From the NCBI GenBank assembly GCA_035690725.1, contig DASSKF010000070.1:1-15107 (forward strand): a stretch of DNA of 15,107 bases. The letters are read 5' to 3'. The stretch is from DASSKF01 sp035690725. GTDB lineage: Bacteria > Actinomycetota > Actinomycetes > Actinomycetales > Dermatophilaceae. Each line of letters opens with the position of its first letter. The stretch's first letter is position 1. Shown here one piece after another: positions 1-7,450 of this stretch. A program made the translations under genes and the position numbers. The notes beneath the pieces were generated by a model. The model was not told where the DNA came from and made no database searches. It saw nothing but the letters and a program-made list of their open reading frames with translations.

Positions 1-2
1 GC

Positions 3-1055
3 GGGATCGGCGGGGAGCAGACGTTCCTGCGCCGCTACGTCGAGCAGAGCCAGCAGGTGCGCCGGGTCGGTGTGCACGTCGCCTCGGTGCAGGCCGCGCT
101 CGAGGCCGCCCAGGTGCTGCTGCCCGGGTGCTTCGTGGTCCTCGTCACCTGGTTGGGAGCCCGGTTCGCGCTCGAGGGCGGCATCTCGGTGGGCCAGCTC
201 GTGGCGTTCTACGGCTACACCGCGTTCCTCGTCATCCCGCTGCGGACGACGACCGAGTTCGCCGACCGCGCCACCCGCGCGGTCGTCGCCGCCGGCAAGA
301 TCATCCGGGTGCTGGCGGTCCAGCCGGACCACCTCGACGGTGACGTCGACGGGTCCGCGCCTCCCGACCCGGACTCCGGGCCGCTGCACGACCCGGTCAG
401 CGGGGTACGCGTCCGGCCGCAGCGGCTGACTGCCGTGGTGTCCGCCCGACCGGCCGAGAGCTCCGCGCTCGCGGACCGGCTCGGCCGCTTCGGCCCGGCT
501 CCGACGCCGGTCACCCTCGGTGGCACCGCGCTGACGTCCCTCACCGTGCAGCAGGTGCGCCGCCGCGTGGTGGTCAGCGAGACCGACCCCCGGCTGTTCA
601 CCGGGACGCTGCGGGAGGAGCTGGACCCGGATGGGCGGCACACCGACGAGGAGATCCTCGACGCCGTCGCCACCGCCAGCGGCGAGGACCTGCTGGAGGC
701 GCTCACCGAGGGACTGGACAGCGAGGTCGAGGAGCGGGGTCGTTCGTTCTCCGGCGGCCAGCGGCAACGGCTCACCCTCGCCCGCGCGCTGCTGACCGAC
801 GCCGAGGTGCTCGTGCTCGTCGAGCCGACCAGCGCGGTCGACGCCCACACCGAGGCACGGGTCGCCGAACGGCTGGCGGCGGCGCGCGCGGGGCGCACCA
901 CCGTCGTCATGACGGCCAGCCCGTTGCTGCTCGACCGGTGCGACGAGGTCGTGCTGCTGCAGGAGGGCAGGGCTGCCGCCCACGGGACGCACCACGAGCT
1001 CCTGGCGAGCTGCCCGGCATACCGACACGTCGTCATGCGTGGAGAGGAGGACTGA
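3..1055 (+). CDS. ABC exporter half-transporter with degenerate ATP-binding domain (5' end outside window)
   Basis: The reading frame is open from base 3, so the gene starts upstream; the GTG at 57 is internal, because the codons before it read as an ABC-exporter membrane helix (GIGGE, RYVEQSQQVR). Bases about 120-250 encode two hydrophobic segments that end the membrane domain. The nucleotide-binding domain follows from about base 400 and is unusual. Where Walker A should be (441-464) it reads SARPAESS, with no GKS/T lysine. The signature FSGGQRQR (747-770) is intact. Walker B is LVLVEP: the Mg-binding Asp is Val (codon 819-821), while the Glu remains. The switch His is Ala (915-917). It therefore cannot bind or hydrolyse ATP normally by itself, but it can lend its signature motif to a partner. 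The next gene starts 2 bases after this stop and is the obvious partner. It is likely an inner-membrane exporter subunit; substrate unknown. Confidence 0.88.
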   Translation, partial: GIGGEQTFLRRYVEQSQQVRRVGVHVASVQAALEAAQVLLPGCFVVLVTWLGARFALEGGISVGQLVAFYGYTAFLVIPLRTTTEFADRATRAVVAAGKIIRVLAVQPDHLDGDVDGSAPPDPDSGPLHDPVSGVRVRPQRLTAVVSARPAESSALADRLGRFGPAPTPVTLGGTALTSLTVQQVRRRVVVSETDPRLFTGTLREELDPDGRHTDEEILDAVATASGEDLLEALTEGLDSEVEERGRSFSGGQRQRLTLARALLTDAEVLVLVEPTSAVDAHTEARVAERLAAARAGRTTVVMTASPLLLDRCDEVVLLQEGRAAAHGTHHELLASCPAYRHVVMRGEED

Positions 1056-1056
1056 C

Positions 1057-2883
1057 GTGCTCACCGTCGAACCGACCACTCGCGCACTGCCGGTGGCCGA
1101 CATGCGCTCGGTGCGCCGGCACACCGCGGCCATGCTGCGACAGCACCGGCGCACCCTCGGGCGGGTCGTCGGCCTGCACGCGCTGGCGGCGCTCGCCGGG
1201 CTCGTCGCGCCGCGGCTCGTCGGCGAGCTCGTCGACGCCGTGACGCACGGGACCGAGCGGTCGTTCATCGACGACCTCGCCCTGGTGATCGCCGTCGCCG
1301 TGCTCTTCCAGACCGGCCTGACGTGGGCCGCGAGCCGCGCATCGGTCGTCATGGGCGAGACGGTCTTCGCCCAGCTGCGCGAGGAGTTCGTCGAGCGCGT
1401 CATGGCGCTGCCCCTGTCGACGGTCGAGCGCGCGGGCACCGGCGACCTCGTCTCCCGGACGACCAACGACGTCGAGTCGCTGTCCTACGTGGTGCGCTTC
1501 GGCATCCCCGCGATCCTCGTCGCGGTCGTGACCACGACGCTCACCGCGGTGGCCGCCCTGTTCGCGGGCCCGCTCGTGGCGCTGCCGATCGTGCTCGGCG
1601 TGCCGATCATCTGGTGGTCGACCCGTCGCTACCTGCGACTGGCGCCCGACGGCTACCTGGCCGAGCGTGCGGCCTACGCCGTCGCGAACGGCGTCGTGAC
1701 CGAGACGGTCGACGGGGCGCGCACGGTCGACGCCCTGTCGCTGCAGGAGCGCCGGCGGCAACGCATCGACGACGCGGTGCGCGGCTGCTTCGACGCCGAG
1801 CGCTACACCTTGCGGCTGCGGCTGTGGTGGTTCCCGCAGGTCGACTTCGCCTACCTCCTGCCGGTCGCGGCGGCCCTGGTCTGGGGTGGCTGGCTGGTGT
1901 CGACCGGCCAGGCGACGGTCGGCACGGTGACGACCGTCGTGCTCTACCTGCAGCAGCTCACCGGCCCGCTGGACGAGCTGCTCAGCTGGCTGGACGAGAT
2001 CCAGGTGGCGGCGACCTCACTGGCCCGGGTGATCGGGATCGCCGACGTGCCGCCCGACCGGGTGCCGACCGGCGAGGAGCCGGCCGGCCAGGAGCTGGAG
2101 GTCCGACAGGCGCGGTACGCCTACCGTCGCGGACGGGACGTCCTCCGTGGCGTGTCACTGGACCTGCGGCCCGGTGAACGGCTGGCCGTCGTCGGGCCCT
2201 CCGGCGCCGGGAAGTCGACGCTCGGACGGTTGCTGGCGGGAATCGACGGCCCCCGCTCGGGACGGGTGGACGTCGGTGGTGTCCGGCTCGTCGACCTCGA
2301 GCTCGACCAGCTCCGCCGGCAGGTGGCGCTGGTCACCCAGGAGCACCACGTGTTCGTGGGCACGCTCGAGGACAACCTGCGGCTGGCCCGGCCCGAGGCG
2401 GGACGCGGCGAGCTGTGGGCCGCCCTGCGGGCGGTCGACGCGGACGGCTGGGCGGCCGAGCTGGCCCAGGGCCTCGACACGGTGGTCGGCAGCGGTGCCC
2501 ACCGGCTCGCTGAGTCCCAGTCGCAGCAGCTGGCGCTCGCCCGGCTCGTGCTCGCCGACCCGCACACCCTCGTCCTCGACGAGGCGACCTCGCTGCTCGA
2601 CCCCCGGGCCGCACGTCACCTCGAGCGGTCGCTGGCGGCGGTCGTCGAGGGGCGGACGGTCGTGGCCATCGCCCACCGGCTGCACACCGCGCACGACGCG
2701 GACCGGGTGGCGGTGGTCGAGGACGGCCGGGTCAGCGAGCTCGGGACCCACGACGAGCTCGTCGCGGCGGACGGCGCCTACGCGGCGCTGTGGCGGTCCT
2801 GGCGCGATGAGCCGGCGGTCGCGTCCGCCGAGGAGCCGGGTGTGGCGTCGCGGGTGGAGTCGGCCCCGGACACCGCCGGCTGA
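1057..2883 (+). CDS. ABC exporter half-transporter, catalytic partner with degenerate signature motif
   Basis: A 608-residue half-transporter: an N-terminal membrane domain (about residues 30-310, several hydrophobic helices) and a C-terminal ATPase domain. I chose the GTG at 1057, not the in-frame GTG at 1039, because GGAGAGGAGG (1041-1050) is a strong ribosome binding site 6 bases before it. Walker A GPSGAGKST (380-388), Q-loop Gln428, Walker B LVLDEAT (Asp508, Glu509) and switch His540 are all intact. The signature, normally LSGGQ, is LAESQSQ (484-490). This is the mirror image of the upstream gene, whose Walker motifs are lost but signature kept. The pair should form a heterodimer with one complete composite ATP site. 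The genes are 1 base apart and surely co-transcribed. The membrane-ATPase fusion type is an exporter family (multidrug, lipid or peptide); the substrate cannot be told from sequence. Confidence 0.93.
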   Translation: MLTVEPTTRALPVADMRSVRRHTAAMLRQHRRTLGRVVGLHALAALAGLVAPRLVGELVDAVTHGTERSFIDDLALVIAVAVLFQTGLTWAASRASVVMGETVFAQLREEFVERVMALPLSTVERAGTGDLVSRTTNDVESLSYVVRFGIPAILVAVVTTTLTAVAALFAGPLVALPIVLGVPIIWWSTRRYLRLAPDGYLAERAAYAVANGVVTETVDGARTVDALSLQERRRQRIDDAVRGCFDAERYTLRLRLWWFPQVDFAYLLPVAAALVWGGWLVSTGQATVGTVTTVVLYLQQLTGPLDELLSWLDEIQVAATSLARVIGIADVPPDRVPTGEEPAGQELEVRQARYAYRRGRDVLRGVSLDLRPGERLAVVGPSGAGKSTLGRLLAGIDGPRSGRVDVGGVRLVDLELDQLRRQVALVTQEHHVFVGTLEDNLRLARPEAGRGELWAALRAVDADGWAAELAQGLDTVVGSGAHRLAESQSQQLALARLVLADPHTLVLDEATSLLDPRAARHLERSLAAVVEGRTVVAIAHRLHTAHDADRVAVVEDGRVSELGTHDELVAADGAYAALWRSWRDEPAVASAEEPGVASRVESAPDTAG

Positions 2884-2982
2884 GAGCCGTCCCGCTCGGT
2901 CACATCTCAGCGGCCCACCTCGGGACCACCCTGAGAGCCGTCCCGCTCGGTCACATCTCAGCGGCCCGCCCCGGGACCGCTC
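2881..2982. repeat. Two tandem 51-bp direct repeats
   Basis: Copy 1 is 2881-2931 and copy 2 is 2932-2982, with 4 mismatches in 51 positions, all in the last third; the first 36 bases are identical. Copy 1 begins with the TGA stop codon of the upstream ABC gene. The repeats fill the gap between two convergent genes. Each copy has short inverted segments (TGAGA/TCTCA at its left, an imperfect GGCCC/GGGACC stem at its right), so a weak terminator role is possible, but I see no strong hairpin. Confidence 0.9.
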
Positions 2983-2995
2983 CGACCAAGGTGGG

Positions 2996-4117
2996 TCAGC
3001 TGCGCTGGTAGGGCGCGACGACGACCTCGACCCGCTGGAACTCTTTGAGGTCGGAGTAGCCGGTCGTGGCCATCGCGCGGCGCAGGGCGCCGATGAGGTT
3101 GGTGGTGCCGTCGGCGCTGTGGCCCGGGCCGAGGAGGATCTCCTCCAGCGTGCCGACGAAGTCGACGGCGACCCGCTCACCGCGGGGCAGGACCGGGTGG
3201 TGGGCCTCGGACCCCCAGTGGTAGCCGCCGCCCGGAGACTCCTTCGCCCGCGCGAGCGCCGCGCCGAGCATGACCGCGTCGGCGCCACAGGCGACCGCCT
3301 TGACGATGTCGCCGCTGCGGCCCATGCCCCCGTCGGCGATGACGTGGACGTAGCGCCCCCCGGACTCGTCCATGTAGTCCCGCCGGGCCGCGGCCACGTC
3401 GGCGATCGCCGACGCCATCGGCGCCTGGATTCCCAGGGTGAGCCGGGTGGTGTGGGCCGCTCCCCCGCCGAAGCCGACGAGGACACCCGCCGCGCCGGTG
3501 CGCATCAGGTGCAGCGCCGCGGTGTAGGTCGCGGCCCCGCCGACAATGACGGGGACGTCGAGCTCGTAGATGAAGCGCTTGAGGTTGAGCGGCTCGGCCC
3601 GGCTGGACACGTGCTCGGCGGACACGGTCGTGCCGCGGATGACGAACAGGTCGACGCCGGCGTCCACGACCGTCTTCCAGAACTGCTGGGTCCGCTGCGG
3701 CGACAGGGCACCGGCGACGGTGACCCCGGCCTCCCGGATCTGCCGGAGCCGCTCCACGATCAGGTCCTCGCGGATCTCCGCCGCGTAGATCTCGCGCATC
3801 CGGGCGGTCGCCGCGGCCGCGTCGAGGCGGGCGATCTCGGCCAGCAGCGGCACCGGGTCCTCGTGCCGGGTCCACAGGCCCTCCAGGTCGAGCACCGGGA
3901 GCCCGCCGAGCCGCCCGATGGCGATCGCGGTCTCCGGCGAGACGACCGAGTCCATCGGCGCGGCGATCACCGGGAGGTCGAAGTGGTAGGCGTCGATCTG
4001 CCAGGAGACGGACACCTCCTCGGGGTCGCGCGTCCGTCGCGACGGCACGATGGCCACGTCATCGAAGGAGTAGGCCCGCCGCCCCCGCTTGCCGCGTCCG
4101 ATCTCGATCTCAGTCAC
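2996..4117 (-). CDS. guaB3: GuaB3, IMP dehydrogenase/GMP reductase family protein without CBS domains
   Basis: A 373-residue TIM-barrel protein of the IMPDH/GMPR superfamily. The N-terminus (MTEIEIGRGKRGRRAY) and overall length match actinobacterial GuaB3. It lacks the paired CBS domains that its neighbour GuaB carries. The barrel core is visible in APMDSVVSPE (53-62) and in the phosphate-binding part IADGGMGRSGD (260-270) plus ACGADAVMLG (276-285). The active-site loop reads GFGGGAAHTTR (215-225): aligned on TTR, the catalytic Cys of GuaB (GPGSICTTR) is His222. Cyanobacterial GuaB3 has been reported to act as a GMP reductase; whether this Cys-less version is active is unknown. The GTG start has no Shine-Dalgarno; a TAGCCT box ends 6 bases before it. 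guaB ends 22 bases upstream, so it may be read both from guaB and from its own promoter. Confidence 0.93.
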   Translation of the reverse strand: MTEIEIGRGKRGRRAYSFDDVAIVPSRRTRDPEEVSVSWQIDAYHFDLPVIAAPMDSVVSPETAIAIGRLGGLPVLDLEGLWTRHEDPVPLLAEIARLDAAAATARMREIYAAEIREDLIVERLRQIREAGVTVAGALSPQRTQQFWKTVVDAGVDLFVIRGTTVSAEHVSSRAEPLNLKRFIYELDVPVIVGGAATYTAALHLMRTGAAGVLVGFGGGAAHTTRLTLGIQAPMASAIADVAAARRDYMDESGGRYVHVIADGGMGRSGDIVKAVACGADAVMLGAALARAKESPGGGYHWGSEAHHPVLPRGERVAVDFVGTLEEILLGPGHSADGTTNLIGALRRAMATTGYSDLKEFQRVEVVVAPYQRS

Positions 4118-4129
4118 GCGGCAAGGCTA
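4118..4129 (-). promoter_or_regulatory. Predicted leaderless promoter of guaB3
   Basis: On the minus strand TAGCCT (4129-4124) fits the actinobacterial -10 pattern TANNNT and is followed by 6 bases and then the GTG of guaB3. Transcription would start at or next to the start codon. There is no ribosome binding site, which agrees with a leaderless message. No clear -35 box is seen. Confidence 0.45.
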
Positions 4130-4139
4130 CAAGCGCCCC

Positions 4140-5663
4140 TCACACCGTGTAGTTGGGCGCCTCCACGGTCATCTGTATGTCGTGTGGATGGCTCTCCTTG
4201 AGGCTGGCCTGGGTGATCCGCAGGAAGCGTCCCTGCTCCTGCAGCTCCGGGACCGTGCCGGCCCCGACGTAGAACATCGACTGACGCAGCCCGCCGATCA
4301 TCTGGTGGGCCACGGCCGACAGCGGCCCCCGGTAGGCGACCCGCCCCTCGATGCCCTCCGGAATCAACTTGTCGTCGCTGTCCACCTCGGCCTGGAAGTA
4401 GCGGTCCTTGGAGAAGGACTGCTTGCCCCGGGAGGACATCGCACCGAGTGATCCCATGCCGCGGTAGGCCTTGAACTGCTTGCCGTTCACGAAGATGAGC
4501 TCGCCGGGGCTCTCGTCGCAGCCGGCCAGCATCGAGCCCAGCATGACCGAGTCGGCGCCGGCGACCAGGGCCTTGCCGATGTCACCGGAGTGCTGCAGGC
4601 CACCGTCGGCGATCACGGGGATCCCGGCCGGCCTGCAGGCCTGGGCAGCCTCGTGGATCGCGGTGATCTGGGGCACGCCGACACCGGTGATGATCCGCGT
4701 GGTGCAGATCGAGCCCGGCCCCACGCCGACCTTGACCGCGTCGGCTCCCGCGTCGACGAAGGCCTGGGCGCCGTCACGGGTCGCGACGTTGCCGCCGATC
4801 ACCTGCACGTGCCGCGTGGCGGGGTCCGACTTGAGCCGCTGGACCATGTCCAGCAGCATCCGGACGTGGCCGTGGGCCGTGTCGGCGACGAGCACGTCGA
4901 CCCCGGCGTCGATCAGCGTCGTGGCACGCTGCCAGGCGTCCCCGAAGTAGCCGATCGCCGCGCCGACCAGGAGCCGGCCGTGGCCGTCGTTGCTGGCGTC
5001 GGGGAACTGCTCGCTCTTGACGAAGTCCTTCACGGTGATGAGCCCGGCCAGCCGGCCGTCGTCGTCGACCAGCGGCAGCCGCTCACGCTTGTGCTTGCGC
5101 AGCAGCAGGGTCGCGTCCTCGCGGCTGATGTCCACCGGCGCCGTGAACAACGGCGTGGGCGTCATCACCTCGGACACCTTGGTCGTCGCCCACTCCGCGA
5201 CCGGCGTGAAACGCAGGTCGCGGTTGGTGCAGATGCCGAGCAACCGGTTGTCGGCGTCGACCACCGGCAGGCCGGAGACGCGGTACTCGCCACACACCTC
5301 GTCGAGCTGCTCGAGTGTGGCGTCGGGGCCGATCGTGATCGGGTTGGTGATCCGACCGGTCTGGGTCCGCTTGACGAGGTCGACCTGGTAGGCCTGGTCC
5401 TCGGTGGACAGGTTTCGGTGCAGCACCCCGAGGCCGCCCTGCCGCGCCATGGCGATCGCCATCCGGGACTCCGTCACGGTGTCCATGGCGGCCGAGACGA
5501 GCGGGATCCGCAGCGAGATGTCGCGGGTCAGCCTCGTCGCGGTGTCGATGTCCGCCGGCACGAGGTCGGTGAGACCCGGCTGCAGCAGGACGTCGTCGAA
5601 GGTGAGACCGAGGGCGGCGAAGGGAGCGGGGACAGCAGCGTCAGCATGACTCGCGGGCGTCAT
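4140..5663 (-). CDS. guaB: IMP dehydrogenase (EC 1.1.1.205)
   Basis: Oxidises IMP to XMP with NAD+, the committed step of guanine nucleotide synthesis, in the cytoplasm. It is full length at 507 residues. The barrel begins with LTFDDVLLQPG (20-30) and SAAMDTVTE (57-65). Two CBS domains lie at about 105-215, for example VSGLPVVDADNRLLGI and RERLPLVDDDGRLAGL. The catalytic loop GVGPGSICTTR (313-323) has Cys320. The IMP phosphate site is IADGGLQHSGD (351-361), and the Arg421-Tyr422 pair on the flap (KDRYFQ) is the known water-activating base. All key residues are present. It starts 9 bases after the rsdA stop with no ribosome binding site, but a TAGAAT box ends 6 bases before the ATG. The order sigD-rsdA-guaB-guaB3 is conserved in actinobacteria; the small DUF5319 gene that mycobacteria have between rsdA and guaB is absent here. 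Confidence 0.98.
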   Translation of the reverse strand: MTPASHADAAVPAPFAALGLTFDDVLLQPGLTDLVPADIDTATRLTRDISLRIPLVSAAMDTVTESRMAIAMARQGGLGVLHRNLSTEDQAYQVDLVKRTQTGRITNPITIGPDATLEQLDEVCGEYRVSGLPVVDADNRLLGICTNRDLRFTPVAEWATTKVSEVMTPTPLFTAPVDISREDATLLLRKHKRERLPLVDDDGRLAGLITVKDFVKSEQFPDASNDGHGRLLVGAAIGYFGDAWQRATTLIDAGVDVLVADTAHGHVRMLLDMVQRLKSDPATRHVQVIGGNVATRDGAQAFVDAGADAVKVGVGPGSICTTRIITGVGVPQITAIHEAAQACRPAGIPVIADGGLQHSGDIGKALVAGADSVMLGSMLAGCDESPGELIFVNGKQFKAYRGMGSLGAMSSRGKQSFSKDRYFQAEVDSDDKLIPEGIEGRVAYRGPLSAVAHQMIGGLRQSMFYVGAGTVPELQEQGRFLRITQASLKESHPHDIQMTVEAPNYTV

Positions 5664-5675
5664 TCCCCGATTCTA
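5664..5675 (-). promoter_or_regulatory. Predicted leaderless promoter of guaB
   Basis: On the minus strand TAGAAT (5675-5670) is a good -10 box, 6 bases before the ATG of guaB, so the first transcribed base would be the A of ATG. The TAG of this box is also the stop codon of rsdA. No convincing -35 element is found 17-18 bases upstream (GC-rich). The same spacing is seen before guaB3. Confidence 0.55.
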
Positions 5676-6815
5676 TGGGGCGGTCGTCGCCTGCCCTCCG
5701 CCCGGTGCGCCGCCTCGCGACGTCGGTGCAGCCGGCGCCTGCTCCGGGTGCGCGCGCGCCGCGTCGCCCGGGTCCGCTGGCGGCCGGGGCCTCGCCCTCG
5801 CCGCCCCCTCGGAACCGCGCCCGGGCACGATCTGGTGCGCCCGCGGAGCCGCCTGGTCGGGCAGGGATCTCTCCGGGTGCGGCGGCCGGACCGGTCGCTG
5901 CCCGCCGGGAGTGCCCCCGGGCGGGTCTCCGGCACGACCGGCCGGCGGTGGCACGATCGGGGGCGGCGTCGGCGACGGCTGCTCGCCGGTGCCCGCGTCG
6001 TTCGGCGCCGTGGGGGTGCGCAACGTTTCCCGTGGGCCACCGCCGGTGCCGGGTGTCGGCGCCTGCCCCCGCGACGCCGGTGGGGCCGGGTGCGTCGCGC
6101 CGCTCCCGGGTGCACCGGCAGCCGGCGACTGGGCTGACCCGGCGGAGCCGGCGGCCGGAACGTCGGTCGGCGCCCCGGCGCCCGGCGACTCCTGTCCGGG
6201 TGCGGTGCCCGACTGTCCGGACGTCGTCTCGGGGCCGGACTCCGCCGGAGGTGTGTGGGCCTGCCCGGGCTCCGTGGACGCCCCGGACGGGGCCGACGAC
6301 GGCACCGGGACCACGGCGCCGCCCCGGGGACCCTGCTCGTCACTGTGCTGCTGCCGCCCCTCGACCGGCCGCGGCGCGTGCGTCACGCCGGCCGACCCCG
6401 GCAGGAGACCGCCCTCGCCGTCGGGCTCCGACGGCGGCTGCTGGGCCGAGGACGGGAACACGCCGTGCAGGAAGTACGTCCCGACCGTCCCGAGCTGCTG
6501 CAGCACGGGCAGGTGCGTGCTGACGAGGGCCGCGGCCATGCTGCCGCCGGAGAAGGTGAGGGTGGCGGCGAGGGCCGCGGACGCGATCCGTGCCCCGCGA
6601 CGCCACGGGGGCCGGGCCGTCCCGCGCCGACGCGCCGCGTGTCCGTGGGCGACGGGCGACGAGTCCACGACGGCGTCGGCGTCGATGTGCCGGGTCCAGC
6701 TGCCGAGCAGCGCGGTGAGCTCGTCGCGCTCCCGGACGGGCGCCTCCTGCCGTGCGCCGAGCGCGTCCAGCAGCTCGTCGTCGCGGTGGATGGGTCCCAG
6801 CCGGGCTGGTGTCAT
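5673..6815 (-). CDS. rsdA: Anti-sigma-D factor RsdA, single-pass membrane protein
   Basis: A 380-residue protein. The cytoplasmic N-terminus holds DDELLDALGARQE (12-24) and DELTALLGSWTRHID (31-45), which match the SigD-binding segment of mycobacterial RsdA. One membrane helix follows at about 76-99, preceded by an Arg-rich stretch (61-76) that fits an inside-facing N-terminus. The remaining ~280 residues are low-complexity Pro/Gly/Ala/Ser/Thr, probably outside the membrane, becoming Arg-rich over the last ~80. It should hold SigD inactive until released; in mycobacteria release is by regulated proteolysis. The ATG overlaps the sigD stop (ATGA, 6815-6812), and AGGAG lies 7 bases before the start, so the two are co-translated. 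The N-terminal identification is firm; the tail has no recognisable domain and, judging by composition, evolves freely. Confidence 0.88.
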   Translation of the reverse strand: MTPARLGPIHRDDELLDALGARQEAPVRERDELTALLGSWTRHIDADAVVDSSPVAHGHAARRRGTARPPWRRGARIASAALAATLTFSGGSMAAALVSTHLPVLQQLGTVGTYFLHGVFPSSAQQPPSEPDGEGGLLPGSAGVTHAPRPVEGRQQHSDEQGPRGGAVVPVPSSAPSGASTEPGQAHTPPAESGPETTSGQSGTAPGQESPGAGAPTDVPAAGSAGSAQSPAAGAPGSGATHPAPPASRGQAPTPGTGGGPRETLRTPTAPNDAGTGEQPSPTPPPIVPPPAGRAGDPPGGTPGGQRPVRPPHPERSLPDQAAPRAHQIVPGRGSEGAARARPRPPADPGDAARAHPEQAPAAPTSRGGAPGGGQATTAP

Positions 6816-7450
6816 CCGAAGGCTCCTGCGACGGCCGCCGGTGAACGGCCCCGGGTCGGCGCAGCAGGGACGAGTGCGCCGTCCTGCTCCTCGCTGAGGA
6901 GCTTGCGCAGCCGGCCCAGCGCCCGGTGCTGGGCGACGCGGACCGCACCGGCCGTCATACCGAGGGCCTGTGCCGTCTCCTCGGCGGACAGGCCGACGGC
7001 GACCCGCAGGGTGAGCAGCTCACGCTGGGTGTTTGACAGCCGCCCCATGAGCGCCCAGAGGCGGGTCGCGTCGTCAGCGGCCAGCGCCTGCTGCTCGGGT
7101 CCGGCGCTGTCGTCGACATGGTCCGGGACCTCGTCGGTCGGGGTGGGCTGGCGCATGGCGAAGCGCTGGGCGTCCGCCACCTTCCGTGAGGCGATGGCGT
7201 AGACGAACGCCTCGAACGGCGCGCCCTTGTCGACGTAGCGCGGCAGGGCCGTGAGCACCGCGACACACACCTCCTGTGCGGCGTCCTGCGCCACCTCCCC
7301 GGCCCCGCCGAACGGTCCGAGCCGAGCTCGCGCGTAGCGGAGGGCGAGCCGGTGCACGGACGCCATCAAGTGCTCGGTCGCCGCCTCGTCCCCCTCGCGC
7401 GAGGCGAGCAGGAGCTCTCGTAACGGCGTTCGAGCCTGTGCCTGTTCCAT
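6812..7450 (-). CDS. sigD: Sigma-D type ECF RNA polymerase sigma factor
   Basis: Directs RNA polymerase to a stress/stationary-phase regulon. With the ATG at 7450 it has 212 residues. Region 2 is seen in ALRYARARLG, then VAQDAAQEVCVAVLTALPRY and FEAFVYAIASRKVADAQRF. Region 4 is in LWALMGRLSNTQRELLTLR and the helix-turn-helix LSAEETAQALGMTAGAVRVAQHRALGRL. An in-frame ATG at 7552 would add 34 residues of low-complexity sequence. I prefer 7450 because the distance to region 2 then matches Streptomyces and Mycobacterium SigD as I remember them, though neither start has a good ribosome binding site. The downstream gene is its anti-sigma factor with a 4-base overlap, and whiB is divergent upstream, the classic context. 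Product firm, start less so. Confidence 0.93.
   Translation of the reverse strand: MEQAQARTPLRELLLASREGDEAATEHLMASVHRLALRYARARLGPFGGAGEVAQDAAQEVCVAVLTALPRYVDKGAPFEAFVYAIASRKVADAQRFAMRQPTPTDEVPDHVDDSAGPEQQALAADDATRLWALMGRLSNTQRELLTLRVAVGLSAEETAQALGMTAGAVRVAQHRALGRLRKLLSEEQDGALVPAAPTRGRSPAAVAGAFG

Noticed and set aside
2147..4201. 684-codon plus-strand open frame over the ABC gene end and guaB3
   Set aside because: Frame shadow; Arg/Ser/Pro-rich nonsense in the first part and the complement of guaB3 in the second.
4590..6897. Long plus-strand open frames opposite guaB and rsdA
   Set aside because: Stop-free only because of high GC; no motifs. The minus-strand genes have family motifs and coupled starts.
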